From positions 124,001 to 188,000 of the forward strand of contig CBDATU010000002.1 in assembly GCA_965199865.1 (NCBI GenBank): DNA of 64,000 nt, in the 5' to 3' direction. The DNA comes from JAPOUP01 sp965199865 (GTDB taxonomy: Bacteria; Pseudomonadota; Alphaproteobacteria; Rhodobacterales; Rhodobacteraceae). Positions 18,255 to 27,458 of this stretch are shown one piece after another; the first letter of the stretch is position 1, and the number at the start of each line of letters is the position of its first letter. The position numbers were made by a program, and so were the translations under genes. The notes beneath the pieces were generated by a model. It worked only from the letters and a program-made list of their open reading frames with translations. It was not told where the DNA came from and ran no database searches.

Positions 18255-19562
18255 ATGCCTGATCTAAGGAGCGAATTCATCGGCATCAGGTCGCCAAACC
18301 CGTTCTGGCTGGCATCCGCCCCACCGACGGACAAGGAATACAATGTCCGCCGTGCCTTTGAGGCGGGGTGGGGCGGTGTGGTCTGGAAAACGCTTGGTGA
18401 GGCAGGTCCACCGATCGTCAATGTGAACGGACCGCGCTACGGCGCGGTATGGGGCGCGGATCGACGACTGCTCGGACTTAACAACATTGAACTTATCACT
18501 GATCGGCCTTTGGATCTGAATCTGAGGGAAATCAAGACGGTAAAGCGTGACTACCCCGATCGCGCGGTGGTCGTCTCGCTAATGGTTCCATGTGTCGAGG
18601 CAGCGTGGAAAGCCATTCTTCCCCTCATTGAGGATACAGGAGCGGATGGTGTGGAACTGAACTTCGGCTGCCCGCACGGAATGAGTGAACGGGGCATGGG
18701 ATCCGCTGTCGGTCAGGTGCCCGAATATATCGAAATGGTGACCCGATGGTGCAAGGCCAATACGCGCATGCCCGTGATCGTAAAGCTGACCCCGAACATT
18801 ACCGACATCCGCTATCCGGCACGGGCCGCTCATGCCGGTGGAGCGGACGCCGTATCGCTTATCAATACGGTGTCATCGATCACCTCGGTGGATCTTGACA
18901 CATTCAGCCCTGAACCATCGATCGACGGCAAGGGCAGCCATGGTGGCTATTGCGGGCCCGCCGTGAAACCGATCGCCTTGAACATGGTCGCCCAGGTCGT
19001 GCGGGATCCCGAAACGGGGAACCTCCCGACTTCAGGAATAGGCGGGGTGACGACATGGCGCGACGCCGCGGAATTCATCAGCCTTGGCGCGGGTAACGTA
19101 CAGGTCTGCACCGCGGCAATGACCTATGGCTTCAGAATCGTTCAGGAAATGATCAGCGGCCTGTCGGGCTGGATGGATGCGAAGGGACACGGTTCGGTCG
19201 CCGAAATCGTTGGACGCGCGGTGCCAAACGTTACCGAATGGCAGCATCTCAACCTGAATTACGTCACCAAGGCGCGCATCGACCAGAATTCCTGCATCCA
19301 GTGCGGGCGCTGCTATGCCGTCTGCGAGGACACGAGCCATCAGGCGATCTCGATGTCCAGAGACCGGGTATTCGAGGTGATTGACGCCGAATGCGTGGCC
19401 TGCAATCTCTGCGTCAATGTCTGTCCCGTCGAGGGCTGCATCACGATGGACAGGTTGCCGGTCGGTGTCATCGATGAACGCACTGGAAAGGCGGTCGTCG
19501 CGGAGCACGGCGACTGGACAACACATCCGAACAATCCAATGGCACATCATGCGGCTGAATGA
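18255..19562 (+). CDS. preA: NAD-dependent dihydropyrimidine dehydrogenase, PreA subunit
   Basis: 435 residues. It is the FMN-containing catalytic partner of PreT: a TIM-barrel of the dihydroorotate dehydrogenase type (FIGIRSPNPFWLASAPPTD, ELNFGCPHGMSERGMG, PVIVKLTPNITD, GIGGVTTW) followed by two [4Fe-4S] motifs, CIQCGRCYAVCE and CVACNLCVNVCPVEGC. GCPHGMSERGMG contains the active-site loop typical of dihydropyrimidine dehydrogenases. The start at 18255 has AGGAGG nine bases upstream, better than in-frame codons from 18093. Confidence 0.94.
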   Translation: MPDLRSEFIGIRSPNPFWLASAPPTDKEYNVRRAFEAGWGGVVWKTLGEAGPPIVNVNGPRYGAVWGADRRLLGLNNIELITDRPLDLNLREIKTVKRDYPDRAVVVSLMVPCVEAAWKAILPLIEDTGADGVELNFGCPHGMSERGMGSAVGQVPEYIEMVTRWCKANTRMPVIVKLTPNITDIRYPARAAHAGGADAVSLINTVSSITSVDLDTFSPEPSIDGKGSHGGYCGPAVKPIALNMVAQVVRDPETGNLPTSGIGGVTTWRDAAEFISLGAGNVQVCTAAMTYGFRIVQEMISGLSGWMDAKGHGSVAEIVGRAVPNVTEWQHLNLNYVTKARIDQNSCIQCGRCYAVCEDTSHQAISMSRDRVFEVIDAECVACNLCVNVCPVEGCITMDRLPVGVIDERTGKAVVAEHGDWTTHPNNPMAHHAAE

Positions 19563-19644
19563 AGCGATCAATGGGCTGATGGCACATGCCGTCAGGACAA
19601 TGGTACCCTTATGCAGCCGTGGGCTTCCGCCGGCGCATCCGTCG

Positions 19645-20298
19645 TCAGGGCACCAGCGCTCTGCGATAGAATCGGTCAAGAAACGCGGCGGCCTCGCCGA
19701 AATGCGCGTCTCCCGCCGGATTCAGAACCGCGCGGACCTGAACGTCGAAGTCGGCATAATGCTGCGTCGTGGCCCAGATCGAGAAGATGAGGTGATGTGG
19801 ATCCACGGAGGTGATGCGGCCCTCATCCGCCCAGCCGCGGATCAGCTCCGCCTTCTCGTCGACCAGATCCTTCAGCGGTCCTTCGATGATGTCGAGGATC
19901 CGCGGTGCCCCCTGCACGATCTCGTTGGCGAAAAGCCTGCTTTCGCGCGGCAGGTCTCGCGCCATTTCAAGCTTGCGCGTCACATATCCCACGATTTCCT
20001 CGACTGGATCGCCATTCGGGTCAAGCGCTCGCAGCGGTGCCAGCCAGGTTTCGAGAAGTCCGCTGAGAAGCGCCATATGGATCGCTTCTTTCGATTCGAA
20101 ATAGTACAGCAGATTGGGTTTGGACAGGTTCGCCTGTTCCGCAATCTGATCAAGCGTCGAACCCCGGAACCCTTGCCGTGAGAATACTTCCAGTGCCGCT
20201 TCCAGAATGGCTGAAACGTTTCTTTCCTGGATTCTTGTCCGTGGCCTGGAGAGGGATACAGGCTCGGCTCTACGCTTTCTGTGGTGCCGCTCGGTCAA
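19645..20298 (-). CDS. rutR: TetR family regulator of pyrimidine utilisation (RutR)
   Basis: 217 residues with a TetR helix-turn-helix (GSTLDQIAEQANLSKPNLLYYF) and a ligand domain close to E. coli RutR: YYFESKEAI, ETWLAPLRAL, SRLFANEIVQGAPR, LVDEKAELI and the C-terminal IFSIWATTQHYADF. RutR senses uracil and thymine and represses pyrimidine catabolic genes. The gene is embedded in the cluster and divergent from the amidohydrolase. The best start is a TTG at 20298; no in-frame ATG lies before the DNA-binding helix. The start codon itself lies in a TTGACC half-operator, suggesting autoregulation. Confidence 0.9.
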   Translation of the reverse strand: MTERHHRKRRAEPVSLSRPRTRIQERNVSAILEAALEVFSRQGFRGSTLDQIAEQANLSKPNLLYYFESKEAIHMALLSGLLETWLAPLRALDPNGDPVEEIVGYVTRKLEMARDLPRESRLFANEIVQGAPRILDIIEGPLKDLVDEKAELIRGWADEGRITSVDPHHLIFSIWATTQHYADFDVQVRAVLNPAGDAHFGEAAAFLDRFYRRALVP

Positions 20299-20345
20299 AT
20301 CCTGTCGAAGTCCTTGACTGTTAGAGCATGGGTGTTAGCGTATTC

Positions 20346-20361
20346 CTGACCATTCGGTCAA
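20346..20361 (+). promoter_or_regulatory. RutR-type operator between rutR and the amidohydrolase gene
   Basis: The sequence CTGACCATTCGGTCAA matches the published E. coli RutR consensus TTGACCANNTGGTCAA at 12 of 14 defined bases and is itself a near-perfect inverted repeat. It lies in the divergent gap, 48 bases from the rutR start and 167 bases before the amidohydrolase start. A further half-site CGGTCAA sits at 20292-20298 over the rutR start codon. It probably controls both directions. Confidence 0.7.
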
Positions 20362-20527
20362 ACTATTTGTGTTTCCGGCTGGCCTAGGCTCTCAGGATAC
20401 GGCTGCATGTAGGAGGCGAAGCGATGGAAAGGATAGATGGAACTGCCGCCCGGTGGCATGGACATTCGTTTTGCCGGAGCATTCCGGTTTCGGCTGGCGT
20501 TTCCGGAATTCCGGGGAGGGATTGAAC

Positions 20528-21778
20528 ATGGCCCAGACAGGAGAGAACCTGCGGATTGACGGCGACCGGCTATGGGCATCCATCATGGAGATGGCGAAGA
20601 TCGGCCCAGGTGTCGCGGGCGGGAACAATCGCCAGACCCTGACGGATGAGGACGGTGCTGGCCGCACATTGTTTCAGGGGTGGTGCGAAGACGCGGGATG
20701 CACCATGGGCCTGGATCAGATGGGCACCATGTTCGCACGGCGCGAGGGAGTGGATCCCAGCGCGCTGCCTGTTTATGTGGGATCGCATCTCGACACCCAG
20801 CCGACCGGTGGCAAATATGATGGAGTGCTGGGGGTGCTCGCGGGTCTGGAAGTGGTCCGCACGCTCAACGACCTCGGAATCAGGACGCGCCGTCCGATCG
20901 TGGTGGTCAACTGGACCAACGAGGAGGGTACCAGATTTGCTCCGGCGATGCTCGCAAGCGGCGTGTTCGCCGGGATACACGACCAGGACTGGGCCTATTC
21001 CCGCGAGGATGCCGAAGGTCGGAAATTTGGCGACGAACTGCAGCGCATTGGCTGGCGTGGAGACGAAGAGGTTGGTCTGCGCAGGATGCATGCCTTCTTC
21101 GAACTGCATATCGAGCAGGGCCCCATCCTCGAAGCCGAAGACGTCGACATTGGTGTGGTCACCCATGGCCAGGGTCTGAGCTGGACCCAGGTCACCATTT
21201 CCGGCAAGGATGCCCATACAGGATCCACACCCATGCCGATGAGAAGGAATGCGGGACTGGCGATGGCAAGGGTGCTGGAACTTGTGGACGAGATCGCCTG
21301 GAGCCATAAACCCAACGCGGTGGGTGCGGCCGGGCATATCGAGGTTCATCCGAACTCGCGTAACGTGATACCGGGCCGGGCTGTGTTCACGGTTGATTTC
21401 CGGTCGCCGCAGCTTCCGGTGATCGAGGACATGGAACGGCGTCTGCATGCAGGGGCAGGAAAGATCGCGGAGGATATGGGCGTTTCGGTGGCGTTCGAAA
21501 AGGTTGGCGGATTCGATCCGGTGCAGTTTGACCAGGGCTGCGTGAGCGCCGTCCGCAGCGCCGCTGAGCGGCTAGGCTATTCCCATCGCGATATCATATC
21601 AGGTGCCGGCCATGACGCCTGCTGGATCAACCGGGTGGCGCCGACGGCGATGATCATGTGCCCCTGCGTGGATGGGCTCTCGCATAACGAGGCGGAGGAA
21701 ATCTCGCCAGCATGGGCCCGGGCCGGCGCGGATGTTCTGTTCCATGCGGTACTGGAGACCGCGGAGATCGTGGAATGA
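20528..21778 (+). CDS. Zn-dependent N-carbamoyl amidohydrolase (beta-ureidopropionase type)
   Basis: A 416-residue M20/HyuC-type metal hydrolase. It should hydrolyse N-carbamoyl-beta-alanine (and the beta-aminoisobutyrate analogue) to the amino acid, CO2 and ammonia, the last step of reductive pyrimidine degradation. Metal-ligand blocks seen: GSHLDTQPTGGKYDG, the acidic NWTNEEGTRFAPAM, FELHIEQGPILE, and the dimerisation-lid region GKDAHTGSTPMPMRR. GAGHDACWINRVAPTAMI lies near the C-terminus. The ATG at 20528 follows GGGGAGGG. Allantoate or L-carbamoylase activity is possible in this family, but the neighbours favour ureidopropionase. Confidence 0.88.
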   Translation: MAQTGENLRIDGDRLWASIMEMAKIGPGVAGGNNRQTLTDEDGAGRTLFQGWCEDAGCTMGLDQMGTMFARREGVDPSALPVYVGSHLDTQPTGGKYDGVLGVLAGLEVVRTLNDLGIRTRRPIVVVNWTNEEGTRFAPAMLASGVFAGIHDQDWAYSREDAEGRKFGDELQRIGWRGDEEVGLRRMHAFFELHIEQGPILEAEDVDIGVVTHGQGLSWTQVTISGKDAHTGSTPMPMRRNAGLAMARVLELVDEIAWSHKPNAVGAAGHIEVHPNSRNVIPGRAVFTVDFRSPQLPVIEDMERRLHAGAGKIAEDMGVSVAFEKVGGFDPVQFDQGCVSAVRSAAERLGYSHRDIISGAGHDACWINRVAPTAMIMCPCVDGLSHNEAEEISPAWARAGADVLFHAVLETAEIVE

Positions 21779-21905
21779 CGTGCCCTTTCACCCAGTGCCC
21801 GTATGAATCGGATCGACCTGTCTGCCGGTGCGGTGGGGCGTTCGTCACACGACAGGCGGGAGTCGCACCCGGAACCGGAACATCCCTCGAATGTGGGAGG
21901 AAAAC

Positions 21906-23360
21906 ATGAACACTGTCATCAGGAACGGAACCATCGTCACGGCGGATCTCACCTATAGATCCGATGTCCTGGTCGAGAACGGAAAGATCACCGCCATCGG
22001 TGACGGGCTTAGGGCGGACAACACCCTTGATGCCACCGACTGCTATGTCATGCCGGGCGGGATCGATCCACATACCCATCTCGAAATGCCGTTCATGGGC
22101 ACCTATTCGACTGACGATTTCGAGTCTGGTACCCGGGCGGCGCTAAGTGGCGGCACTACCATGGTCGTCGATTTCGCACTTCCAGGCCCCGGTCAGGGTC
22201 TGCACGACGCGCTTGGTATGTGGCATAACAAATCGACCCGCGCCAACTGCGACTATTCCTACCATATGGCGGTCACCTGGTGGGGTGAGCGGGTATTCAA
22301 TGAAATGGCGACGGTGATAGAGAAGGAAGGCATCACCACATTCAAGCATTTCATGGCCTATAAGGGCGCGCTCATGGTGAATGATGACGAGATGTACGCA
22401 TCGTTCCAGCGGCTGGCGGAGCTTGGTGGCATCGCGCTGGTCCATGCCGAAAACGGTGATGTCGTGGCTGAGCTCAGCGCCAGACTGCTCGCTGACGGAA
22501 ATACCGGCCCGGAAGCGCATGCCTATTCCAGGCCGTCGCAGGTCGAGGGAGAGGCCACGAATAGGGCGATCATGATCGCTGACATGGCCGGTGTGCCGCT
22601 CTATGTCGTCCACACCTCCTGCGAAGAGGCGCATGAGGCCATCCGACGGGCACGGATGCAGGGCAAGCGGGTATGGGGTGAGCCCCTGATCCAGCACCTA
22701 ACGCTTGATGAAAGCGAGTATTTCAATGAGGATTGGGATCACGCCGCTCGGCGGGTGATGTCGCCACCGTTCCGCAACAGGAAGCATCAGGACTCGCTGT
22801 GGGCCGGCCTGCAGTCGGGATCGCTGTCCGTTGTCGCCACGGATCATTGCGCGTTCACCACCGAGCAGAAGCGCAACGGTATCGGGGATTTCACCAGGAT
22901 ACCCAATGGAACCGGTGGTCTTGAGGACAGGATGCCGATGCTGTGGACCCAGGGGGTGAGCACCGGGCGGCTGACACCGAACGAATTCGTCGCCGTGACC
23001 TCGACAAATATCGCGAAGATCCTGAACTGTTACCCGAGAAAGGGTGCGATTCTGGTTGGCGCGGATGCGGATATCGTGGTCTGGGATCCCGAAAGGGAAA
23101 AGACGATCTCAGCGGCCACCCAGCAATCGGCGATCGATTACAATGTCTTCGAGGGCATGCGTGTAAAGGGCCTGCCAAGATTCACCCTGACGCGGGGTCA
23201 TGTGGCGGTACATGACGGCGAGATCCGTACCAGGGAGGGCCATGGTGAGTTCGTCAGGCGTGAAGCCTCCAATCCCGTCAATTGGGCACTCTCCACCTGG
23301 AAGGAACTGACTGCTCCGCGGCCTGTGGAGAGGTCGGGAATTCCGGAGACCGGTGTCTGA
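21906..23360 (+). CDS. hydA: Dihydropyrimidinase
   Basis: A 484-residue cyclic amidohydrolase that opens the dihydropyrimidine ring, the second step of the pathway. Seen: metal site GGIDPHTHLEMPF, the carboxylated-lysine region FKHFMAYKGALMVND, LVHAENGD, YVVHTSCEEAHE and VATDHCAFTTEQK. These are the residues of the dihydropyrimidinase/hydantoinase family at normal spacing. The ATG at 21906 follows GGGAGG. It sits between the amidohydrolase gene (127 bases upstream) and the importer ATPase (27 bases downstream), consistent with one transcript. Confidence 0.93.
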   Translation: MNTVIRNGTIVTADLTYRSDVLVENGKITAIGDGLRADNTLDATDCYVMPGGIDPHTHLEMPFMGTYSTDDFESGTRAALSGGTTMVVDFALPGPGQGLHDALGMWHNKSTRANCDYSYHMAVTWWGERVFNEMATVIEKEGITTFKHFMAYKGALMVNDDEMYASFQRLAELGGIALVHAENGDVVAELSARLLADGNTGPEAHAYSRPSQVEGEATNRAIMIADMAGVPLYVVHTSCEEAHEAIRRARMQGKRVWGEPLIQHLTLDESEYFNEDWDHAARRVMSPPFRNRKHQDSLWAGLQSGSLSVVATDHCAFTTEQKRNGIGDFTRIPNGTGGLEDRMPMLWTQGVSTGRLTPNEFVAVTSTNIAKILNCYPRKGAILVGADADIVVWDPEREKTISAATQQSAIDYNVFEGMRVKGLPRFTLTRGHVAVHDGEIRTREGHGEFVRREASNPVNWALSTWKELTAPRPVERSGIPETGV

Positions 23361-23387
23361 CGGGCAGAATTCAACAGGGAAAGGCGA

Positions 23388-24173
23388 GTGGCGCAGGAAA
23401 CAGTGATCGCGGCAAGGAACCTTGATCTGGTCTTTCAGACAGGGGACGGTCCCATACACGCGCTCAAGGGCGTGGATCTTGAGATTGGTAAAGCGGAATT
23501 CGTCTCGTTCATTGGGCCGTCAGGCTGCGGGAAAACCACGTTTCTGCGCGTTGCCGCCGGCCTGGAGCACCCGACGGGAGGCGAAATCTCCGTAAATCAC
23601 ATGACGCCGGACGAGGCGCGCAGAAGCCGGGCCTATGGCTATGTATTCCAGGCGGCGGGCCTCTATCCCTGGCGTACGATCGCCGGAAACGTCCGTCTTC
23701 CGCTGGAAATCATGGGATATTCCAGAGAACAGATGGCGGAACGGGTATCCCGGGTGCTGGAGCTGGTGGAACTGTCCGGGTTCGAGAACAAATACCCCTG
23801 GCAGCTTTCCGGAGGCATGCAGCAAAGGACTTCCATCGCGCGGGCACTTGCATTTGACGCGGACATCCTATTGATGGACGAACCTTTCGGAGCGCTTGAC
23901 GAAATCGTTCGTGATCACCTGAACGAACAGCTGCTCAGTCTTTGGGCGCGGACGGGAAAAACCATCGCATTCGTGACGCATTCAATTCCGGAGGCGGTCT
24001 ATCTATCCACCCGGATCGTGGTCATGAGTCCGAGGCCGGGAAGGATAACGGAGGTCATTGAGAGCACCCTGCCGCGTGAACGGCCGCTTGACATCCGTGA
24101 TACACCGGAATTTCTCGCGCTGGCGCAGCAGGTGCGCGAGGGACTCAGGGCAGGGCATGCCTATGGGGAATGA
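23388..24173 (+). CDS. ABC transporter ATP-binding protein, nitrate/taurine/pyrimidine type
   Basis: 261 residues with Walker A GPSGCGKTT, signature LSGGMQQRTSIARAL and Walker B ILLMDEPFGALDE, of the SsuB/TauB/ThiZ-like class. The start is GTG at 23388 with GGAAAGG before it. It is the energising subunit for two permeases and an NMT1-type binding protein that follow. Placement directly after dihydropyrimidinase suggests it imports uracil, thymine or a related pyrimidine; some alphaproteobacteria use such an ABC system with this pathway. Confidence 0.9.
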   Translation: MAQETVIAARNLDLVFQTGDGPIHALKGVDLEIGKAEFVSFIGPSGCGKTTFLRVAAGLEHPTGGEISVNHMTPDEARRSRAYGYVFQAAGLYPWRTIAGNVRLPLEIMGYSREQMAERVSRVLELVELSGFENKYPWQLSGGMQQRTSIARALAFDADILLMDEPFGALDEIVRDHLNEQLLSLWARTGKTIAFVTHSIPEAVYLSTRIVVMSPRPGRITEVIESTLPRERPLDIRDTPEFLALAQQVREGLRAGHAYGE

Positions 24174-24273
24174 GATGGCACAGAGGTCTGCCGCAGCGGA
24201 TATCCGTGCGCAGTGGGATGGCTGGCCCCGGTGGGCTGGAAAAAGCTGTGCCTAAAGTGGGTGTGGCGCCACC

Positions 24274-25140
24274 ATGAACCGCCTGCTTCCGATACTTGCG
24301 GTTCTCTGCACCCTTGCCGTGCTATGGTATGCCGGTTCGGTCTGGATGAACTCCGCATGGACGCTGGCGCAGGCTGAGCGGGCTGATCTGGAACTTACCT
24401 TCCCCGAAGTCGTCGCGGATACGATGAATCAGGAACGGCCCAGGCTGCCTCCGCCCCACCAGGTGCTGGCGGAACTAAAGAAGACGGTGATCGACACGAA
24501 GATTACGTCGAAGCGCAGCCTCGTATATCACAGCTGGGTCACGCTTTCCTCGACGCTCGCCGGCTTCGTGCTGGGAACGCTGGTGGGTGTTCTGATGGCC
24601 GTAGGCATCCTGTATTTCCGCACCCTGAACATGGCGCTGATGCCATGGGCGATCATCAGCCAGACCATTCCCATCGTCGCCATCGCCCCGATGATCATTG
24701 TGGTTCTTTCAACGTTGGGAATCGAGGGACGTGCGGTTCCCAAGGCGGTCATCTCGGCATATCTGTGCTATTTTCCGGTGCTTGTCGGTATGGCGAAGGG
24801 ACTGCGCAGCCCGGACGGAATGCAGCTGGACCTCCTGAAGACCTATGGCTCCAGCGGATGGCAGACATTCTGGAAACTGCGCTTTCCCTCTTCAGTGCCG
24901 TATCTGTTCACGTCGCTGAAGATCGGAATCGCCGCGGCGCTGGTGGGAACGATCGTGGGAGAGCTGCCGACCGGTGCGATCCAGGGGTTGGGAGCCCGGA
25001 TCCTGATCGGGGATCAGTTCGGCAATCCGATCATGATCTGGTCGGCGCTGATCATGGCTGCATGCCTGGCGGGCGTGCTTGTAAGCGCCATGGCTGGCCT
25101 GCAGAAAGTGGCGATGAAGCGGATGGGCTTTACGCGATGA
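24274..25140 (+). CDS. ABC transporter permease (pyrimidine-type, first)
   Basis: A 288-residue BPD-type permease with an N-terminal membrane anchor followed by a soluble stretch, then five more membrane helices. The cytoplasmic EAA-like loop reads TYGSSGWQTFWKLRFPSSVPY, as in SsuC/TauC proteins. The ATG at 24274 has only a weak ribosome binding site, and a stop lies seven codons upstream in the same frame, so no longer form is possible. It likely forms a heterodimer with the next permease. Confidence 0.88.
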   Translation: MNRLLPILAVLCTLAVLWYAGSVWMNSAWTLAQAERADLELTFPEVVADTMNQERPRLPPPHQVLAELKKTVIDTKITSKRSLVYHSWVTLSSTLAGFVLGTLVGVLMAVGILYFRTLNMALMPWAIISQTIPIVAIAPMIIVVLSTLGIEGRAVPKAVISAYLCYFPVLVGMAKGLRSPDGMQLDLLKTYGSSGWQTFWKLRFPSSVPYLFTSLKIGIAAALVGTIVGELPTGAIQGLGARILIGDQFGNPIMIWSALIMAACLAGVLVSAMAGLQKVAMKRMGFTR

Positions 25141-25186
25141 ACGGGCGGGAGATGGCATTCACTTATGCAGGAGGGAGAGCGGGCTG

Positions 25187-26044
25187 ATGGCGCCTGGCAT
25201 TGTCCCCATCGGTTTCGCCCTGGCGTTCTGGATGGCCATGTGGTGGCTAAACATACGGATAGCCGGATCCGCATGGCATGCCAGAAGGATCGGACGATTG
25301 GCGGTTCCGGCGATATTCGGGATTACGGTCCTGGTGGTCTGGGAATGTCTGGTTCTGGGGCTTGACGTCTCGCCCGTGATACTTCCGGCCCCCAGCGCGA
25401 TTGCAGCGAGGTTCGCGGTTTCGACGCAGCTGCTCTGGGGTGATTTTGTGCAGACGGCGCTGAAAGGGGCGGTTAGCGGTTACGTGATTGGCTGCTGCGC
25501 GGCGTTTCTGGTATCCCTTGCGGTCGACCGGAATCCATTCCTTCAGCGCGGCCTGCTGCCGATCGGCAATTTCGTTGCCGCGCTGCCGATCGTTGGCATC
25601 GCGCCGATTCTGGTGAACTGGTTCGGTTTTGACTGGCAGTCAAAGGCCGCTGTCGTGGTGGCGATGGTGTTTTTTCCGATGCTGGTCAATACTGTTCAGG
25701 GACTGGCGGACACGACCTCGATGCAGCGTGACCTTATGCATACCTATTCGGCGAATTACTGGCAGACGCTGCTGAAGCTACGCCTTCCCGCGGCGATGCC
25801 GTTCATTTTCAACGGTCTGAAGATTTCCACGACGCTGGCGCTGATCGGGGCGATCGTTGCCGAATATTTTGGCTCGCCCACAAGAGGCATGGGGTTTCGC
25901 ATTTCAACCGAGGTCGGCGTGCTGGGGCTTGACATGGTATGGGCCGAGATAACTGTGGCGGCCATCGCGGGATCGGCGTTCTACGGTGCGGTGGCGTTAA
26001 TGGAGAAGGGGGTCACGTTCTGGCACCCTTCGCAAAGGGGCTGA
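25187..26044 (+). CDS. ABC transporter permease (pyrimidine-type, second)
   Basis: 285 residues, about six membrane helices. The family loop TYSANYWQTLLKLRLPAAMP is followed by GLKISTTLALIGAIVAEYFG. The ATG at 25187 is preceded by GGAGGGAGAG. It pairs with the preceding permease; two permease genes instead of one distinguish this system from the simple SsuABC layout and match pyrimidine/hydroxymethylpyrimidine-like importers. The binding-protein gene starts 32 bases later. Confidence 0.88.
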   Translation: MAPGIVPIGFALAFWMAMWWLNIRIAGSAWHARRIGRLAVPAIFGITVLVVWECLVLGLDVSPVILPAPSAIAARFAVSTQLLWGDFVQTALKGAVSGYVIGCCAAFLVSLAVDRNPFLQRGLLPIGNFVAALPIVGIAPILVNWFGFDWQSKAAVVVAMVFFPMLVNTVQGLADTTSMQRDLMHTYSANYWQTLLKLRLPAAMPFIFNGLKISTTLALIGAIVAEYFGSPTRGMGFRISTEVGVLGLDMVWAEITVAAIAGSAFYGAVALMEKGVTFWHPSQRG

Positions 26045-26076
26045 TCGATGCAGACAGCAAACTTGAGGAGAATGAG

Positions 26077-27060
26077 ATGAGAAAACTGACTGGAACGATA
26101 GCAGCGCTCGCGCTGACCACCGGTGCCGCTTCGGCTGCGGATGACCTGACCCTGCAGCTGAAATGGGTCACGCAGGCGCAGTTCGCCGGCTATTACGTGG
26201 CGCTGGAAAAGGGATTCTACGGTGAAGAGGATCTTAACGTCACCATCAGGCCTGGCGGGCCGGATATAGCTCCGACGCAGGTGATCGCTGGCGGTGGCGC
26301 TGACGTGACGGTGGAGTGGATGCCTGCCGCACTTGCCGCCCGGGAGAAGGGTCTGCCTCTGGTGAACATAGCGCAGCCTTTCAAGTCTTCCGGCATGATG
26401 CTGACCTGCCGCGAGGACACTGGCATCACCTCGACCGCGGATTTCCCTGGCAAGACACTGGGAGTCTGGTTCTTCGGCAATGAATTCCCGTTCCTGAGCT
26501 GGATGTCGCAGCTTGGAATTCCGACCGATGGATCGGAGCAGGGAGTCGAGGTTCTGAAGCAGGGATTCAATGTTGATCCGATCCTGAACGGGCAGGCCGA
26601 CTGTGTTTCCACAATGACCTACAACGAATATTGGCAGATCATTGACGCAGGACTTGCGCCTGAGGATCTGGTGGTCTTCAAATACGAGGATCAGGGCGTG
26701 GCGACGCTGGAAGATGGCCTATACGTGCTGGAGGACCGGCTCGCTGATGAAGGGTTCAGGGACAGGCTGGTTCGCTTTGTGCGCGCGTCGATGAAGGGCT
26801 GGAAATACGCTGAGGAGAATCCCGACGAGGCGGCCGAGATCGTACTGGAATACGATGAAACCGGTGCCCAGACCGAAAAGCACCAGAAGCGCATGATGGG
26901 TGAGATCGCCAAGCTCACGGCTGGCTCGAATGGCTCGCTTGACCCGGCTGATTACGAACGGACGGTGGACACGCTTCTGGCCGGTGGCTCCGACCCGGTG
27001 ATCACAGGTCGGCCGGAGGGTGCCTGGACACATGAAATCACTGATGCCGCACTGAACTGA
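26077..27060 (+). CDS. ABC transporter substrate-binding protein, NMT1/ThiY-like
   Basis: 327 residues with a Sec signal peptide cleaved after about residue 19 (TTGAASAADD). The NMT1/ThiY domain follows: LQLKWVTQAQFAGYYVALEKG, ending a long helix, then GADVTVEWMPAALAAREKG and PFKSSGMMLTC. Known members bind thiamine precursors or pyrimidines; with the surrounding genes a pyrimidine base is the likely ligand. The ATG at 26077 follows GAGGAG with six-base spacing. A GC-rich hairpin follows the stop, ending the operon. Confidence 0.9.
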   Translation: MRKLTGTIAALALTTGAASAADDLTLQLKWVTQAQFAGYYVALEKGFYGEEDLNVTIRPGGPDIAPTQVIAGGGADVTVEWMPAALAAREKGLPLVNIAQPFKSSGMMLTCREDTGITSTADFPGKTLGVWFFGNEFPFLSWMSQLGIPTDGSEQGVEVLKQGFNVDPILNGQADCVSTMTYNEYWQIIDAGLAPEDLVVFKYEDQGVATLEDGLYVLEDRLADEGFRDRLVRFVRASMKGWKYAEENPDEAAEIVLEYDETGAQTEKHQKRMMGEIAKLTAGSNGSLDPADYERTVDTLLAGGSDPVITGRPEGAWTHEITDAALN

Positions 27061-27081
27061 TCAGGCTGCGGCGCGAACCTT

Positions 27082-27114
27082 CGGGAGGCCCCGTGATGCG
27101 ATGGGGGCCTCCCG
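27082..27114 (+). terminator. Hairpin at end of pyrimidine operon
   Basis: Eleven perfect base pairs with an 11-base loop, 22 bases after the binding-protein stop. No T-tract follows on either strand, so it may be an mRNA 3' end stabiliser or a Rho-assisted terminator. Confidence 0.55.
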
Positions 27115-27458
27115 GAGAAGGTGAAGATCCGCCTGCGTGTCGCAGTGCATGGCTTTTTCTCCATCTCTCGGTACGGCTTCGCCGGATGAATCCGGGGACC
27201 GCTCGACCCGATCGCAGGGTATGCGCTCTCGCTTCTGGTCCCGGGGACTGGTGGCACCCGGACGCGTCGCGGGAAGGCTCGAACAGGATCTACGCAATGG
27301 TGTGGTGTGTCCTGCACTGCGCCATGCCGTTCGGCAGCGCAGTCGGGCGGCTCGCCGCAGTTCAGGGTAGCCAGCCTCCCGGGGTGAGGCATCTTTCGCC
27401 GCTGTTTCGGGCGTGATGGCCAAAGCTGGCCGCTACATGACGCAGTCGGTCAATCATT
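27115..27458. other. Spacer without recognisable gene
   Basis: About 340 bases between the operon-end hairpin and the LysR fragment. Open frames on both strands show no known domain, and I see no further structure. Confidence 0.4.
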
